From: JANQOH01 sp965201115
GTDB taxonomy: Bacteria > Pseudomonadota > Alphaproteobacteria > UBA7887
Assembly: GCA_965201115.1 (NCBI GenBank)
Contig: OZ241745.1
Span: forward strand, 2,790,001 to 2,854,000
Direction: 5' to 3'
DNA length: 64,000 bases
The notes below the pieces were generated by a model, which saw only the letters and a list, made by a program, of their open reading frames with translations, did no database searches and was not told the origin of the DNA. Of this stretch, positions 25,789 through 38,285 are shown in pieces. The translations under genes were made by a program, and so were the position numbers. The first letter of the stretch is position 1; each line of letters starts with the position of its first letter.

Positions 25789-25973
25789 CCCTCCGTCCCG
25801 GGAGGCGCCCGCGGGAATCCCCCCGCCCGCGCGCCCCGCGACCGATTCGCGAATCGGCCGCGTTTTCCCGTTTTCGCGGCCCGCCGGCGGCGCTTTCCGC
25901 CGCCGGGCGGCGCCCGCGCGCCCGAAAACGCCGGGGGCGGCGCCGAATTTCGGCCATCGCGCCGTTCTTTCCC

Positions 25974-26003
25974 TTGACCGGATACGTCCGGCGGCCCAAT
26001 GTT
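25974..26003 (+). promoter_or_regulatory. Possible promoter for the M23 peptidase gene
   Basis: TTGACC (25974-25979) with AATGTT 18 bases on (25998-26003), about 70 bases before the gene. The same 285-bp gap holds a GC hairpin (25884-25906) that may end the upstream transcript. Weak match. Confidence 0.3.
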
Positions 26004-26073
26004 CTCTCGTTCGGCGGACAGACAGGCGCGGCCGGCGTCCGCCGGATGAGGGGGGCCGCACGGCAAAGCGGAA

Positions 26074-28434
26074 ATGGAGACGATGACAAAAACCGGTCCG
26101 GCGCGTTTCGCGCGCCTTTGTCTGTGCCTGTGCCTGTGCGCGGCGGCGTCCTTGGCGCCGCACGCGGCGGCGAATATCGACGCGGTCGTGGAGTCGCCGC
26201 CGACAGCGGAGTTCGCCGCCGACGCCATTGTCGTGCATGACGCCGTTGTCGCCGAGGGCCAGACCCTGAACCGAATTCTCATGGCCGCCGGCGCGTCGCG
26301 CGCCGACGCCTTGTTCGCCTCTCTCGCGCTCGGCAAGGTAACGGATTTGCGCCGGATGCAGCCCGGACAGGAACTGGCGATCTACTTCACGCCGCTCGGG
26401 GCGGGCGGAAACCGCCTGGCCGGGATGGCGCTCGCGTTGCGCGGCGGCGGCGCGGCGGTCGCCTACCGGACCTTCAGCGAACGATTCGAGGCGCGGCGGA
26501 TGCCCCGCGCCGACGCCGCGGAACTCCTGGGCTCGATCCTCGACGCGCCCGACGGCGCCATGACCCGCGACCTCGCGATTCCCCGCGGCGGAAGCCTCGG
26601 TCAATTGCTGCTCGACAACGGCGCCGCTCCGGAGGACGTCAGCGCGGCCGCGCTCGCGCTTTCCGAAACGGTCGATCTCGCGCGTCTGCCCGCCGGCCAG
26701 ACGGTCGCCGCGACCTTCGACCGCCCCGGCGGCGGGCGGCCGGCCCGCCTCGCGGCGGTCGCGCTCGCAACGCGCGACGGCGCGAGTCATTTCGCGGAGC
26801 GCGGCGAAGACGGCGCGTGGCGCGGCGCGGCGCCCGACGACTCCGCCCCGGCCGCGCCGCCGCTCATCGAAACGCCCCCGGCGGCGGCCGGCGCAGAGAC
26901 CGGCGCCGAGACCCGCCGATTGCAGTTCGCGCCGGGAGAGACCCTGGGCAAACTGCTCGCGCGGGCCGGGGCGCGCGGCGCGGACATCGAGGCGGCGGCG
27001 CGCGGCCTTCGCGGCGCCTACGACGTCCGGCGAATCCCCCCGGGAAGCACGCTGTCGGTCGCCATCGACCGCTCAACGGGCGCTCCCCGCCTTCTCTCCG
27101 CCGTCCTCGACGCCGGGCGCGGCGGCGGTTTCGTTCTCGAACGCGCGCCCGGCGGCGGCTTTCGCGCGGTCGGCGCGGGCGCCGCGCCGTCCGCCGGCGC
27201 CGGAAACGCGCCGCCGGCGGCCTCGCTCGAAGCCCGCATCGGCGCCGCATCCGCCGCGGCGCCGGCGGAATCGGGCTTTTCCGAAATGACCGTCCGCAGG
27301 GGCGACACGCTTGTCGGGATCCTGCGCCGCGCCGGTTTTTCCGGAGCGGACTCCCGCGCCGCCGCGCGAGCGGCCGACGCGGTTTACGACATGCGGAAGC
27401 TCCGCGCCGGCGGAGAGATCGAATATCGCGCGGCGGCCGGGCCCGCCGGGCCGCCGCCGCTCGGCGCGGTGCGCGTCCATATCGACGCCGCCTCGCGCGT
27501 GGACGTTGTCCGCCTCGAGGACGGAAACTACATCGCCGGCATTGTCGAGAAGCGTCTCGTCCGCGCGCTGCGGCGCGTCGAGGGCGTCGTGGACGACGAC
27601 AATTTCCATGACGCCTTGTCGGCCGCCGGCGCGCCCGCGGGGATTATTTCCGCCGCCGCCCGCATCCTCGGCTACAGCGTGGATTTCCAGCGCGACGTCC
27701 GGACCGGCGACGCATTCTGCCTTGTCTTCGAAAGTTTTTTGGACGAAGACGGCGAAGAGGCCATGTTCGGCAATATCGAGTACGCCGCGATGACCCTGTC
27801 GGACAAGCCCCTTACCCTTTACCGCTACGAGTTTCCCGACGGACGCCACGACTATTTCGACGAGAACGGGCGCAGCGGCCGCAAGGCGTTGATGCGCACG
27901 CCGATAGACGGCGCGCGGCTCACATCGCGTTTCGGCTCCCGCCGCCATCCCGTATCGGGCTTTACTGCAATGCATCGCGGAGTGGACTTCGGCGCCCCGA
28001 CCGGCACGCCGATCTACGCGGCCGGCGATGGAACGGTCGAACGCGCCGGCCGCAACGGCGGATACGGACGCTATATCCGCATCCGCCACAACGGCATGTA
28101 CAAGACCGTCTATGCCCATCTGAGCCGCTTCGCGAGCGGCCTCCGCGTCGGAAAGCGCGTGGTTCAGGGAGAAACCATCGGCTATGTCGGGTCGAGCGGC
28201 CTCTCCACCGGGCCGCATCTGCATTACGAGGTCGTCTTCGACGGCAAACAGGTGAATCCCCTGAGCATTGCGCTGCCGTCGGGGGAGCCGCTCGACGATT
28301 CCGAACTCGCCGTTTTCACGCCCTACCGCCGCATGCTCGACCGGTTGAGCCGCGAACTCCCCCTGGGAACGGCGGTCGCGTTCCGCGACCGCCGCCCCGG
28401 GATTACCCTCTTCGCCTCCGACTCGGTGCGGTAG
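26074..28434 (+). CDS. M23-family peptidoglycan endopeptidase with OapA/LysM-like repeats
   Basis: 786 residues. The signal peptide is unusual, with alternating LCLCLCLC. Four LysM/OapA-like segments start near residues 59, 169, 284 and 406, each with a G-x-TL or GxSL opening and a (V/Y)D(L/V/M)R-R(I/L/M)-PG-type end. The C-terminal LytM/M23 zinc peptidase carries HRGVDFGAPTGTP (about 634-646) and HLHYEV (about 715-720). Such proteins cut peptide cross-links during growth and division (DipM/MepM relatives). The ATG at 26074 is used; another ATG three codons later is possible. Convergent with clpB. Confidence 0.9.
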   Translation: METMTKTGPARFARLCLCLCLCAAASLAPHAAANIDAVVESPPTAEFAADAIVVHDAVVAEGQTLNRILMAAGASRADALFASLALGKVTDLRRMQPGQELAIYFTPLGAGGNRLAGMALALRGGGAAVAYRTFSERFEARRMPRADAAELLGSILDAPDGAMTRDLAIPRGGSLGQLLLDNGAAPEDVSAAALALSETVDLARLPAGQTVAATFDRPGGGRPARLAAVALATRDGASHFAERGEDGAWRGAAPDDSAPAAPPLIETPPAAAGAETGAETRRLQFAPGETLGKLLARAGARGADIEAAARGLRGAYDVRRIPPGSTLSVAIDRSTGAPRLLSAVLDAGRGGGFVLERAPGGGFRAVGAGAAPSAGAGNAPPAASLEARIGAASAAAPAESGFSEMTVRRGDTLVGILRRAGFSGADSRAAARAADAVYDMRKLRAGGEIEYRAAAGPAGPPPLGAVRVHIDAASRVDVVRLEDGNYIAGIVEKRLVRALRRVEGVVDDDNFHDALSAAGAPAGIISAAARILGYSVDFQRDVRTGDAFCLVFESFLDEDGEEAMFGNIEYAAMTLSDKPLTLYRYEFPDGRHDYFDENGRSGRKALMRTPIDGARLTSRFGSRRHPVSGFTAMHRGVDFGAPTGTPIYAAGDGTVERAGRNGGYGRYIRIRHNGMYKTVYAHLSRFASGLRVGKRVVQGETIGYVGSSGLSTGPHLHYEVVFDGKQVNPLSIALPSGEPLDDSELAVFTPYRRMLDRLSRELPLGTAVAFRDRRPGITLFASDSVR

Positions 28435-28462
28435 CCGCCGCGCCGGCGGTTGCCGGTTACGC

Positions 28463-31051
<2,589 letters not shown>

Positions 31052-31094
31052 CGCCGGCCACCCCCTCGTTGCCCGCCGCCTCGCGCGATGGCTA

Positions 31095-31128
31095 CGTATG
31101 TGGGTGTTGCAAATTTACAACACAAGGG
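31095..31128 (-). promoter_or_regulatory. clpB: RpoH (sigma-32) type promoter of clpB with an internal dyad
   Basis: Minus strand: CCCCCTTG (-35 like, plus 31123-31130), 18 bases, then CCCACATA (-10 like). This resembles heat-shock sigma promoters (CTTG ... CCCCAT). The spacer carries an 18-bp near-perfect dyad TGTTGcAAATTTaCAACA (31105-31122), AT-rich in a GC-rich genome, which could bind a repressor. Confidence 0.5.
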
Positions 31129-31172
31129 GGCGGCGGAACGCGCGCGTTATTTTTTTCGCGCGGCCCCGCGGC

Positions 31173-31604
31173 TCAGAGGGAAGCGGTTTCGGCCGGCGCG
31201 CCGCCGTCGAGGGCCCCGTCGCCGTAGGGCTGCTCCTGCGCCGCGCGCGGCCGCGCGCGGCGCGACGGCCGGCGCTCGCCGTCCTCTCCGCCGCGCGGCT
31301 GGCGTTCGCCGCCGTCGCGCGGCGCGCGCGCGCCGTTGGCCTCGTTCTGCGCCGCCGTCTGGGCGTTGAGCAGCCGCTGGTAGTGTTCGGCGTGCTGCAT
31401 GTAGTTTTCCGAGGCGATGCGGTCGCCCGACGCCAGCGCGTCGCGCGACAGCGTCATGTATCGGTCATGCACCTGCGCCGCGTTGCCCCGGACCTTCACA
31501 TCGGGGCCGTTGCTTTCGTAGTTCGACGGGAAGCCGTACTGGTGGTGGCGCCGGCCGTTCGGCCGTCCGCCACGAAAGCGCTTCGGATTCGAGGTCGGTT
31601 TCAT
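31173..31604 (-). CDS. DUF4167 domain protein
   Basis: 143 residues. The conserved alphaproteobacterial DUF4167 core covers SNYESNGPDVKVRGNAAQV to DRIASENYMQHAEHYQRLL, preceded by a basic PKRFRGGRPNGRRH start and followed by an Arg/Pro/Gly-rich disordered tail. Commonly sits beside prfA/prmC and clpB in this class; here only clpB is adjacent. The basic ends suggest RNA or ribosome binding, but function is unknown. AGAGG lies five bases before the ATG at 31604. Confidence 0.88.
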   Translation of the reverse strand: MKPTSNPKRFRGGRPNGRRHHQYGFPSNYESNGPDVKVRGNAAQVHDRYMTLSRDALASGDRIASENYMQHAEHYQRLLNAQTAAQNEANGARAPRDGGERQPRGGEDGERRPSRRARPRAAQEQPYGDGALDGGAPAETASL

Positions 31605-31805
31605 GAGCCTCTGCTTCGCAATGGGCTTCGGGAAAGGCCCCGCCCGGCCGCGGGCCCGGCCGCGGGCGCTGCGGGATCCGGCCCGCGGGCGCCGCCGAGG
31701 CGCCGCGCGGCCGCTCGCGGCCGGCGGGGCTTCGTTGCCCCCGGGCCGCCATGTACAGCCAAGACTAGCGCCCCGGCCGCATACATCAACATGTATTTCC
31801 GTAAA

Positions 31806-32327
31806 CTACGTTTTTTTTCGGGAACGCCGCCGCCGCCGCGGCGCGGCCGGCGCCGGATCGTATTTCGACTCCGCGGCGCCGCCGTAGCTGCACAGGTACT
31901 CGATCTCCCGCGACATACAGGGCTTCATGAAATCCCGGTGGTTAAACGTCAAAATTCCGTGGAACGGCCGGGCGTTGTCGTCAATCATCGCCAAGAGGAT
32001 TCTGTCGGCCAGACTCGGCGCCGAATCCTTGGGCCGCCGCTTTTGCCGCGCCGCTTCGCGCACCGAGCGAAGCGCATCGCACCTGTACCTGCTATCGTCG
32101 ATTGTCTCGAATCGCCGAGCGGCCTTCTCGAACCCGGCCATCCAATCCGGGCGCCTGACCATGCGCGTGTTCAGCGTTTCGTACAGTATAGGCCAAGGTA
32201 CGACAAGCCTGTATCTGTCCAAATACTCCTGTTTATTCTTGGCCTCCTCATGGCGATTATCCCGTTTATCCCATAACGCAATAAAGAAGGACGTGTCCAC
32301 GAGGACAGATTTACTAATCGTCGTCAT
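31806..32327 (-). CDS. PIN-domain ribonuclease (VapC-like toxin candidate)
   Basis: 173 residues. Residues 1-146 are a PIN domain: VDTSFFIALWD (D11), ILYETLNT (E50), SLADRILLA (D108) and ILTFNHRDF (D132) supply the expected acidic metal ligands. A basic tail, RRRRRSRKKT, ends the protein. The gene starts 14 bases inside the end of the Cas2/VapD-like gene, a layout typical of toxin-antitoxin pairs. Base composition is much lower in GC than neighbours (some lines near 45-50 percent), which suggests horizontal acquisition. Confidence 0.85.
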   Translation of the reverse strand: MTTISKSVLVDTSFFIALWDKRDNRHEEAKNKQEYLDRYRLVVPWPILYETLNTRMVRRPDWMAGFEKAARRFETIDDSRYRCDALRSVREAARQKRRPKDSAPSLADRILLAMIDDNARPFHGILTFNHRDFMKPCMSREIEYLCSYGGAAESKYDPAPAAPRRRRRSRKKT

Positions 32328-32652
32328 CGTTTACGTCGTCTTCGCTTGTGTCGGCCGCCGCGTACCCTTCCCACGGCGCTCTCTTTCTTTTTCCCACCAC
32401 GAACCCCGCTCTTATCCTGCCGCGACGCGAGCAGAACACATATATTCGCGACCTCGTGGAAAGCTCGACCGCCTCTTCCAGGCCGTCGCGAAGCAATGCG
32501 AATATGTCGTCGCCGTCGCCGATATCGAGCGTGAAGAACGCCGTGCTGTCTGCGCATTCCATGGCGCCCAGACCATCGAGCCACGTATAGAGGCCCGTGT
32601 AATCGCCCTGGACGCCAAGGTCGTAGTTCATCCACACATGCGTTGTCGTCAT
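32314..32652 (-). CDS. Small Cas2/VapD-like (SinR-type) protein paired with the PIN gene
   Basis: 112 residues. The N-terminal half (VWMNYDLGVQGDYTGLYTWL ... GAMECADSTAFFTL ... LLRDGLEEAVELSTRSRIYVF) has the strand-helix-strand pattern of Cas2/VapD/SinR ferredoxin folds. The second half has GFVVGKRKRAPWEGY and an acidic tail (EDDVNDDDD). The fold assignment is mine and unproven. AGGAG is eight bases before the ATG at 32652. The overlap with the PIN gene and the acidic end suggest the partner or antitoxin role, but it has no DNA-binding domain, unlike ordinary VapB. Confidence 0.72.
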   Translation of the reverse strand: MTTTHVWMNYDLGVQGDYTGLYTWLDGLGAMECADSTAFFTLDIGDGDDIFALLRDGLEEAVELSTRSRIYVFCSRRGRIRAGFVVGKRKRAPWEGYAAADTSEDDVNDDDD

Positions 32653-32680
32653 GACCTGCTCCTGTCGCCAATGCGCACGG

Positions 32681-33763
32681 TTACGGCGTCAGCACCGCGC
32701 GGCCGACGATTTCGCCCGCGCGCAGTGCGTCGAGCACGCTGTTCGCCTCGGCCAGCGGCCGGGTTTGCACGGGAATCGGCGCCACCCGGCCGGTCCGTAC
32801 GATCGCCATCATCTCGTCGAACGCGCCCGGCGCGCCCACCAGCGATCCGGTTACCGTCAGCGCGCGCAGCGGGAACATCGGCAGGGGCATCGACATGCGC
32901 CCGCCTATCAGGCCCACCACGACGATACGCGCGCCGCGCCCCGCTATCGCGTCGGCGAACGCGAACGAAGAGTCAGAGCCGACGAAATCCACGATTCCCG
33001 CCACGCCGCCGGTCGCCCTGCGCGCCGCCTTCGCCGCCGCGCGGTCCGCGCTGTCGATCGCCTCCGCCGCGCCGGCCTCCAGCGCCGCCGCCCGCTTCGC
33101 CGGGTCGATGTCCGCCGCCAGTATGCGCGCGGCGGGAAACAGCGCTTTCGCGAAAGCAAGCCCGGCCATGCCGACGCCGCCCATCCCGACGATGGCGATG
33201 GTCTCGCCCGGCGCGGGCGGCGCGAGTTTCGTCAACGCGCCGTAGGCCGTGATCCCCGAACACGCATAGGTCGCCGCCAGCGCCGGGTCAGCGTCCCCGT
33301 ATGAAAACAGGTATTTCGCATCCGGGACCAGGACGTGGTCCGCGTATCCGCCATGCAGGTTGACGCCGAGATTGCGCGGGCGGGCGCACAGGTTTTCGTC
33401 GCCCCGCCCGCAAACCCCGCATTCGCCGCAACCGATCCACGGATAGACTACCGCCCGGTCGCCGACCTGCGCGCCCTCGGCTTCCGGCCCCAGAGCGGCG
33501 ACTTCGCCCTCGATCTCGTGACCGAGCGTGAACGGCAGCGGCCGGCCCGAGGATATGTCGAGCTGCGCGCCGCCGCCGAGCGCGAAATGTCCGTCCTGAA
33601 GGTGAATATCGCTGTGGCACACGCCGCAATGGCGCACGCGGACCAGCGCCTCGCGCCCCCGGGGCTCGGGCAGCGGCCGCCGTCCGGCGGAAAGCGGCGC
33701 GCCGTAGGCCGTAATCTCCCGGCACGAGATCTCCCGGCGCGCGCCGGCGGCGTCGGCGTGCAT
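32681..33763 (-). CDS. Zinc-dependent alcohol dehydrogenase (MDR family)
   Basis: 360 residues. Catalytic-zinc region HCGVCHSDIH and GHEIEGEV, structural-zinc cysteines CGECGVCGRGDENLC, and the NAD(P)-binding GMGGVGMAGLA. Medium-chain dehydrogenase of the AdhP/AdhT-like group; substrate not deducible. It starts 11 bases after the RND gene ends, so it may be the last gene of the efflux operon. No clear ribosome site. Confidence 0.9.
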   Translation of the reverse strand: MHADAAGARREISCREITAYGAPLSAGRRPLPEPRGREALVRVRHCGVCHSDIHLQDGHFALGGGAQLDISSGRPLPFTLGHEIEGEVAALGPEAEGAQVGDRAVVYPWIGCGECGVCGRGDENLCARPRNLGVNLHGGYADHVLVPDAKYLFSYGDADPALAATYACSGITAYGALTKLAPPAPGETIAIVGMGGVGMAGLAFAKALFPAARILAADIDPAKRAAALEAGAAEAIDSADRAAAKAARRATGGVAGIVDFVGSDSSFAFADAIAGRGARIVVVGLIGGRMSMPLPMFPLRALTVTGSLVGAPGAFDEMMAIVRTGRVAPIPVQTRPLAEANSVLDALRAGEIVGRAVLTP

Positions 33764-33774
33764 GACCGGCGCGC

Positions 33775-36700
33775 CTATTCCGCCGCCCCGCCGAGGGCCA
33801 GCGCGCCCTCCCGCGGCGCCGGCGCGTGCTTCGGAACGAGAATCGAGAGCAGCGCCGGAATGATCAGCAGCGTCAGCATCGCCGACAGCGACAGGCCCCC
33901 GACGACCACCGAGCCCAGCCCGCGGTAGAGCTCGGAACCCGCGCCGGGAACCAGCACCAGCGGCATCATCCCGAACACGCTCGTCAGCGTGGACATGAAT
34001 ATCGGCCGCAGGCGGTTGCGCGTCGCCTCGAGGATTGCGTCGTCGGCCGTCATGCCCTCTTCGCGGATATGCTTCAGCGTTTGATCCACGAGGAGGATGG
34101 CGTTGTTCACCACGATGCCCACCAGGATGATGAAGCCCAGCATCGTCAGCATGTCGAGCGGCTGGAGCTTGCCCGACACCGATAGATAGAGGTTGAGCAC
34201 GAACAGCCCGAGCATCCCGCCCGCCGTCGCCAGCGGCACCGACAGCATGATGATGAACGGATAGAGGAAGCTTTCGAACAGCACCGCCATCAGCAGATAG
34301 ACGATGACGATGGCGACCACCAGATTGGCCACCATTGCGTCGAACGTCACGTTGAGCTGCGCCGCCGAGCCCGACATTCGCAGCCTCACGCCCGGCGGCA
34401 GCCCGCCCGTCTCGAGCTTGTCGATGACCTGGCTTTGCACGATGGCGATCGCTTCCTCGAGCGAGATTTCGGGCGACGGGCCGATCACCAGCGTGATGGT
34501 GCGCTCGCGCTCGAGATGGCGGATCTCCGTCGGCCCCGACGTCATCTCGATATCCGCCAGCATTTGCACGGGCAGAACGCGGCCGCTCGCCGTGAGCACC
34601 GGCAGGTTGTCGATCCCCTGCGTGCGGTCGACCTTGTCTTCCGGTCCGCGCAGCATGAGGTCGGTCCGCCGGCCCTCCACCGTGATTTCATCGATCCGCA
34701 GGCCGTCGTTGAAAGCGTCGATGCTGAGCCCCAGCGATCGCGCCGACACCCCGTTGTCGGCCAGCCGCACGCGATCGGGAACCACGCGCACTTCGGGCGA
34801 GCCGAGCTCGATGCCGGGCACCGGGCGCACCTGGTTGCCCTGCGCCGGCGGCAGCGCCGCCATCGTCATCCCGAACGCGCTTTGCGCCGTCAGCACCACC
34901 TCCTCGAGGTCGGGCCGGAAATATCCAGCTTGATCGAGCGCCCGCCCGTGATGTCGCGGTCGAACAGGCTCGGCTGCGTGAAGAACCCGATGGTGCCGGG
35001 CTCCCCGGCCAGCGAGCTCTGAAGTACGGGTATCAGCTCCGAGACCCGCCCCGCCGTCTCCTCATAGGTGCCGGCGCCGAAGAACGTGCGATTCGGGAAC
35101 GCGACGAAGAAGTAGTTGCGTATTTTCGGCGGTCCGCCGGGCTCGGGCTCGGGCCCCGTTTCGCTGCCCCAGAGATGGCGCACGCGGTTTTCCACCCGCT
35201 CGCCGATCTCGGTCATCGTGTCGAGATTGTAGCCCGGCGGCGGTATCATGATGCCGAAAATCAGGTTGCGGTTGCCCGCCGGCAGATACTCCAGCTTCGG
35301 CAGAAACTGCCAGCTCGCGTAGCCGGCCGCCACGAGCAGCGCGCAAACCGACGCCGCCGCCGCGGTCCGCGAGCGGATCACGAGCCGCGCATAGCCCATG
35401 ACGAACGAGGCGACCGCCCGCGCCGCGTGGTCGATGACCGGAAGCCGGATGCGCGATTCCGAAACCACCGCCCGCTTCAGCATTTCCTTCGACAGCGCCG
35501 GGATCACCGTGATCGAAACCATGAGCGACGCCAGAACCGCGATCGAAATCGCCACGGCGATGTCGCGGAACAGCTGGCCCGCCTCCAGCTCCATGATCAG
35601 GATGGGAACGAACACCAAGACCGTCGTCAGCGCGGAGACCATGACCGCGCTCCACACCTGCCGCGCGCCCTTGTAGGCGGCCTCGACCGGGCGCAGCCCC
35701 AGTTCGCGGTGGCGGTATATGTTTTCAAGCACCACGATGGCCGCATCGACGACCATGCCGACCGCGAACGCGATTCCGGCCAGCGAAATCACATTGATCG
35801 AGCGGCCCATCGCCGCCATCGCCACGAACGCCGCCACCACCGAAATCGGTATCGCCATCGAGACGATCAGCGTCGCCCGCACCGAACGCAGGAAGATCAA
35901 CAGGACCATCGCCGCCAGCGTGCCGCCGATCCAGATGTTCTGCCGCACCAGCGCGATCGACGATTTGATATAGACCGTTTCGTCGTAAACCTGGTTCATG
36001 ACGAGCCCGGCTTCGGGCAGCGCGGTCTCGCTCAGCTCCCGGACCGCGCCGGCGATACCGTCCATCGTCTCGATGACGTTGGCGCCGTTGCTGCGCACCG
36101 CGTTTACCGCCAGCGACTCTTCCGCGAGGAAGCGGATGCTTGCGCGCGGCTCCTTGTATTCGAAGCGCACGTCGGCGATGTCGCCCACCGTCACGCGCCC
36201 GATCCGCCCCGTCGTCGCGCTCGCATCGCTCGTCAGCACCACCCGCTTGACGTGCTCCACGGTCTCGAACTCGCCTTCGGCGCGGACCACGTAGCGGCGC
36301 TTGCCCTCTTCGACGTCGCCGGCGGAAATCGAGGCGTTCGCCGCGCGCAGCGCGGCCACCACGTCGCCCACGGTCAGGCCGTATTGCGCCATCAGGTCGG
36401 GGTCCATCACGACGCGCATTTCGCGCGCGCTGCCGCCGTACAGATTCGTCGCGGCCACGCCTTTCACGCGTTCCAGGCGCTCCTGCACGACGTCTTCCAT
36501 GAAGTCGCCGTAGGTTTCGATCGGGCGGTCGTTGCCCGGGGTGCGCTTGACGATGAACCACGCGATGGGGTTGTCGCCCAGTCCGGTGGTCGAAATCGTC
36601 GGACGCAGCGCTTCTTCGGGGTATTCCTCGACCTGGTCGAGGCGGTTGGCGACGAGCAGCACCGCCCGGTCCATGTTGGTCCCGATCGCGAAGCGCAGGG

Positions 36701-36974
36701 TGATCTCGGCGCGGCCGTCCTGCGCCGAGCCCTCGGTCTCGACCAGCCCTTCGATCCCTTTCAGTTTTTCTTCCTGCCGGTTGAGTATCTCGCGCTCGAC
36801 CTCGTAGGGCGAACCGCCGGGCCAGTTCGTCCGCACCGTGATCACGGGCTTGTTTACGTCGGGCGCCAGCTGGATCGGGATGCGCTGCAAGGCCAGCAGG
36901 CCGAAGATGATCGTCATCAGCACCGCCGCGAGAACGGCGATGGGGCGCTCGATCGAGCCGCGGATCAGATTCAT
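33775..36974 (-). pseudogene. RND efflux pump inner-membrane protein, frameshifted
   Basis: HAE1-type multidrug exporter split over two frames. The N-terminal part (MNLIRGSIERPIAVLAAVLM to KLDISGP) and the C-terminal part (DLEEVVLTAQSAFGM to the end) together give about 1066 residues, normal for AcrB/MexB-like proteins. It has the usual periplasmic docking loops and twelve membrane spans. The break is at 34912-34914, where one more G on the plus strand rejoins the frames. Both halves are intact and conserved, so error or recent mutation is likely. The ATG at 36974 overlaps the adaptor stop (ATGA). No outer-membrane channel gene is visible. Confidence 0.9.
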
Positions 36975-38131
36975 GAGTCTTCGCCCTCCGTTCGCTCTTC
37001 GCCGGCGCCGCCCGCTCCCGCGGCGTCGACGTCGCCGATCCGCACCGTCTGGCCGGGCCGCAGGCGCTCATTGCCGCGCACCACCACCCGTTCGCCCGCC
37101 GTCACGCCGTGCAGAACCTCGAAACGCGGCCCGATCGCCTCGCCGAGCTCCACCGGGCGGATCTCCGCCGCGCTGTCGGCGTTAACCGCATACACCAGCG
37201 ACAGGCCCTGGCGCTTCAATATCGCGTCCTTGTGAACGGTCACGACCTGCCGCGGCGCGCCGAGCGGCAGATTCACCGACACCGACTCGCCCACGGCGTT
37301 GGCCACCGCGGCGCCCTCCACGCGAGGCGCGAAACGCACCTGCCGCGTGTGGGTCATGGCGTTTTCTTCCGCGCCCACCGCGCGCACGGTCGCCGCGTGC
37401 GGCGAGCCGTCGGCCAGCACGACCGTTACCTGCGTTCCCGGCGCAAGGCCCGAGATCCGGTTGTAGGGAACGTCGACCTCGATCTCCAGGTCGCTCTCGT
37501 TGAGCAGCGTCACGACGGGCTGGCCCACGCCGACATAGGCGCCGACCTCGGTGTGGCGCATCGTCACCACGCCGTCGTAGGGAGCGGAAACCTCGCCGTC
37601 GGCGAGCTCGTCCTCGGCTATGCGCAGGCTTGCGCGCGCGCGCGCCAGCCCCGCCTTCGCCGCCGCCAGGGCCGCTTCCGCGGCCGCCGCGTCCTGCACC
37701 GCGTCGTCGTAGCGCGCCTGGCTGAACGCCGCCGATTCGCGGATGCCCCCCAGCCGCTCCAGCGCCTGGCGCCGCTTCGCCAGCAACGCTTCCGCCGACT
37801 CCGCCTGCGCCGCCATCTCGCGCCGGGTCGCCGCGGCCAGGTCGCGCCGCAGCCGCAGCCGGTCGAGGTCCAGCACCGCCAGAACGTCGCCCGCGGCGAC
37901 CCGGTCGCCCACCTCGACGCGCATCCCCGTGACCGCCCCCGCCGTGCGCGCCGCCACCTCGCCGCCCTGCCGCGCCACGAAGCGGCCCAGCACCGGCTGC
38001 GTCTGCGCCAGCGGCTCGTGGCGCACTTCATCGACCCCCACCAGCGACGGCTGCTGCGCCGCCGCCGCGAAAGCCGCCGCGAACGCCAGCGCCGCGCCGC
38101 CCGCCGCCCATAGCCGCATCCATATCCGCAT
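36971..38131 (-). CDS. RND efflux periplasmic adaptor (MFP)
   Basis: 386 residues. Signal peptide (MRIWMRLWAAGGAALAFAA), a biotinyl-lipoyl-like domain with AGAVTGMRVEVGDRVAAGDVL, an alpha-hairpin of Ala/Arg/Glu, then SAPYDGVVTMRHTEVGAYVG and beta-barrel and membrane-proximal domains ending VRGNERLRPGQTVRIGD. Links the RND pump to an outer-membrane channel. The ATG at 38131 is chosen because the signal peptide follows at once; longer frames to 38317 have no support. Confidence 0.92.
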   Translation of the reverse strand: MRIWMRLWAAGGAALAFAAAFAAAAQQPSLVGVDEVRHEPLAQTQPVLGRFVARQGGEVAARTAGAVTGMRVEVGDRVAAGDVLAVLDLDRLRLRRDLAAATRREMAAQAESAEALLAKRRQALERLGGIRESAAFSQARYDDAVQDAAAAEAALAAAKAGLARARASLRIAEDELADGEVSAPYDGVVTMRHTEVGAYVGVGQPVVTLLNESDLEIEVDVPYNRISGLAPGTQVTVVLADGSPHAATVRAVGAEENAMTHTRQVRFAPRVEGAAVANAVGESVSVNLPLGAPRQVVTVHKDAILKRQGLSLVYAVNADSAAEIRPVELGEAIGPRFEVLHGVTAGERVVVRGNERLRPGQTVRIGDVDAAGAGGAGEERTEGEDS

Positions 38132-38285
38132 CGAACCCGCCCCGCTGGCCCAAACCCGAACGCCCCGCCCGTATAGCAACCCCGCCCGCAAAGCGCGAGT
38201 CCGGCGCGCGGGGGGATCGTTGACGCGCGCGCCCGGCGCGCCGACAATCGCGCCCGCACGCCGCGCATCCGGAGACAGCTCCTCG

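Noticed and set aside
31806..31820. T8 run as a terminator
   Set aside because: No hairpin precedes it on the plus strand, and it codes for Lys-Lys at the end of the PIN protein on the minus strand.
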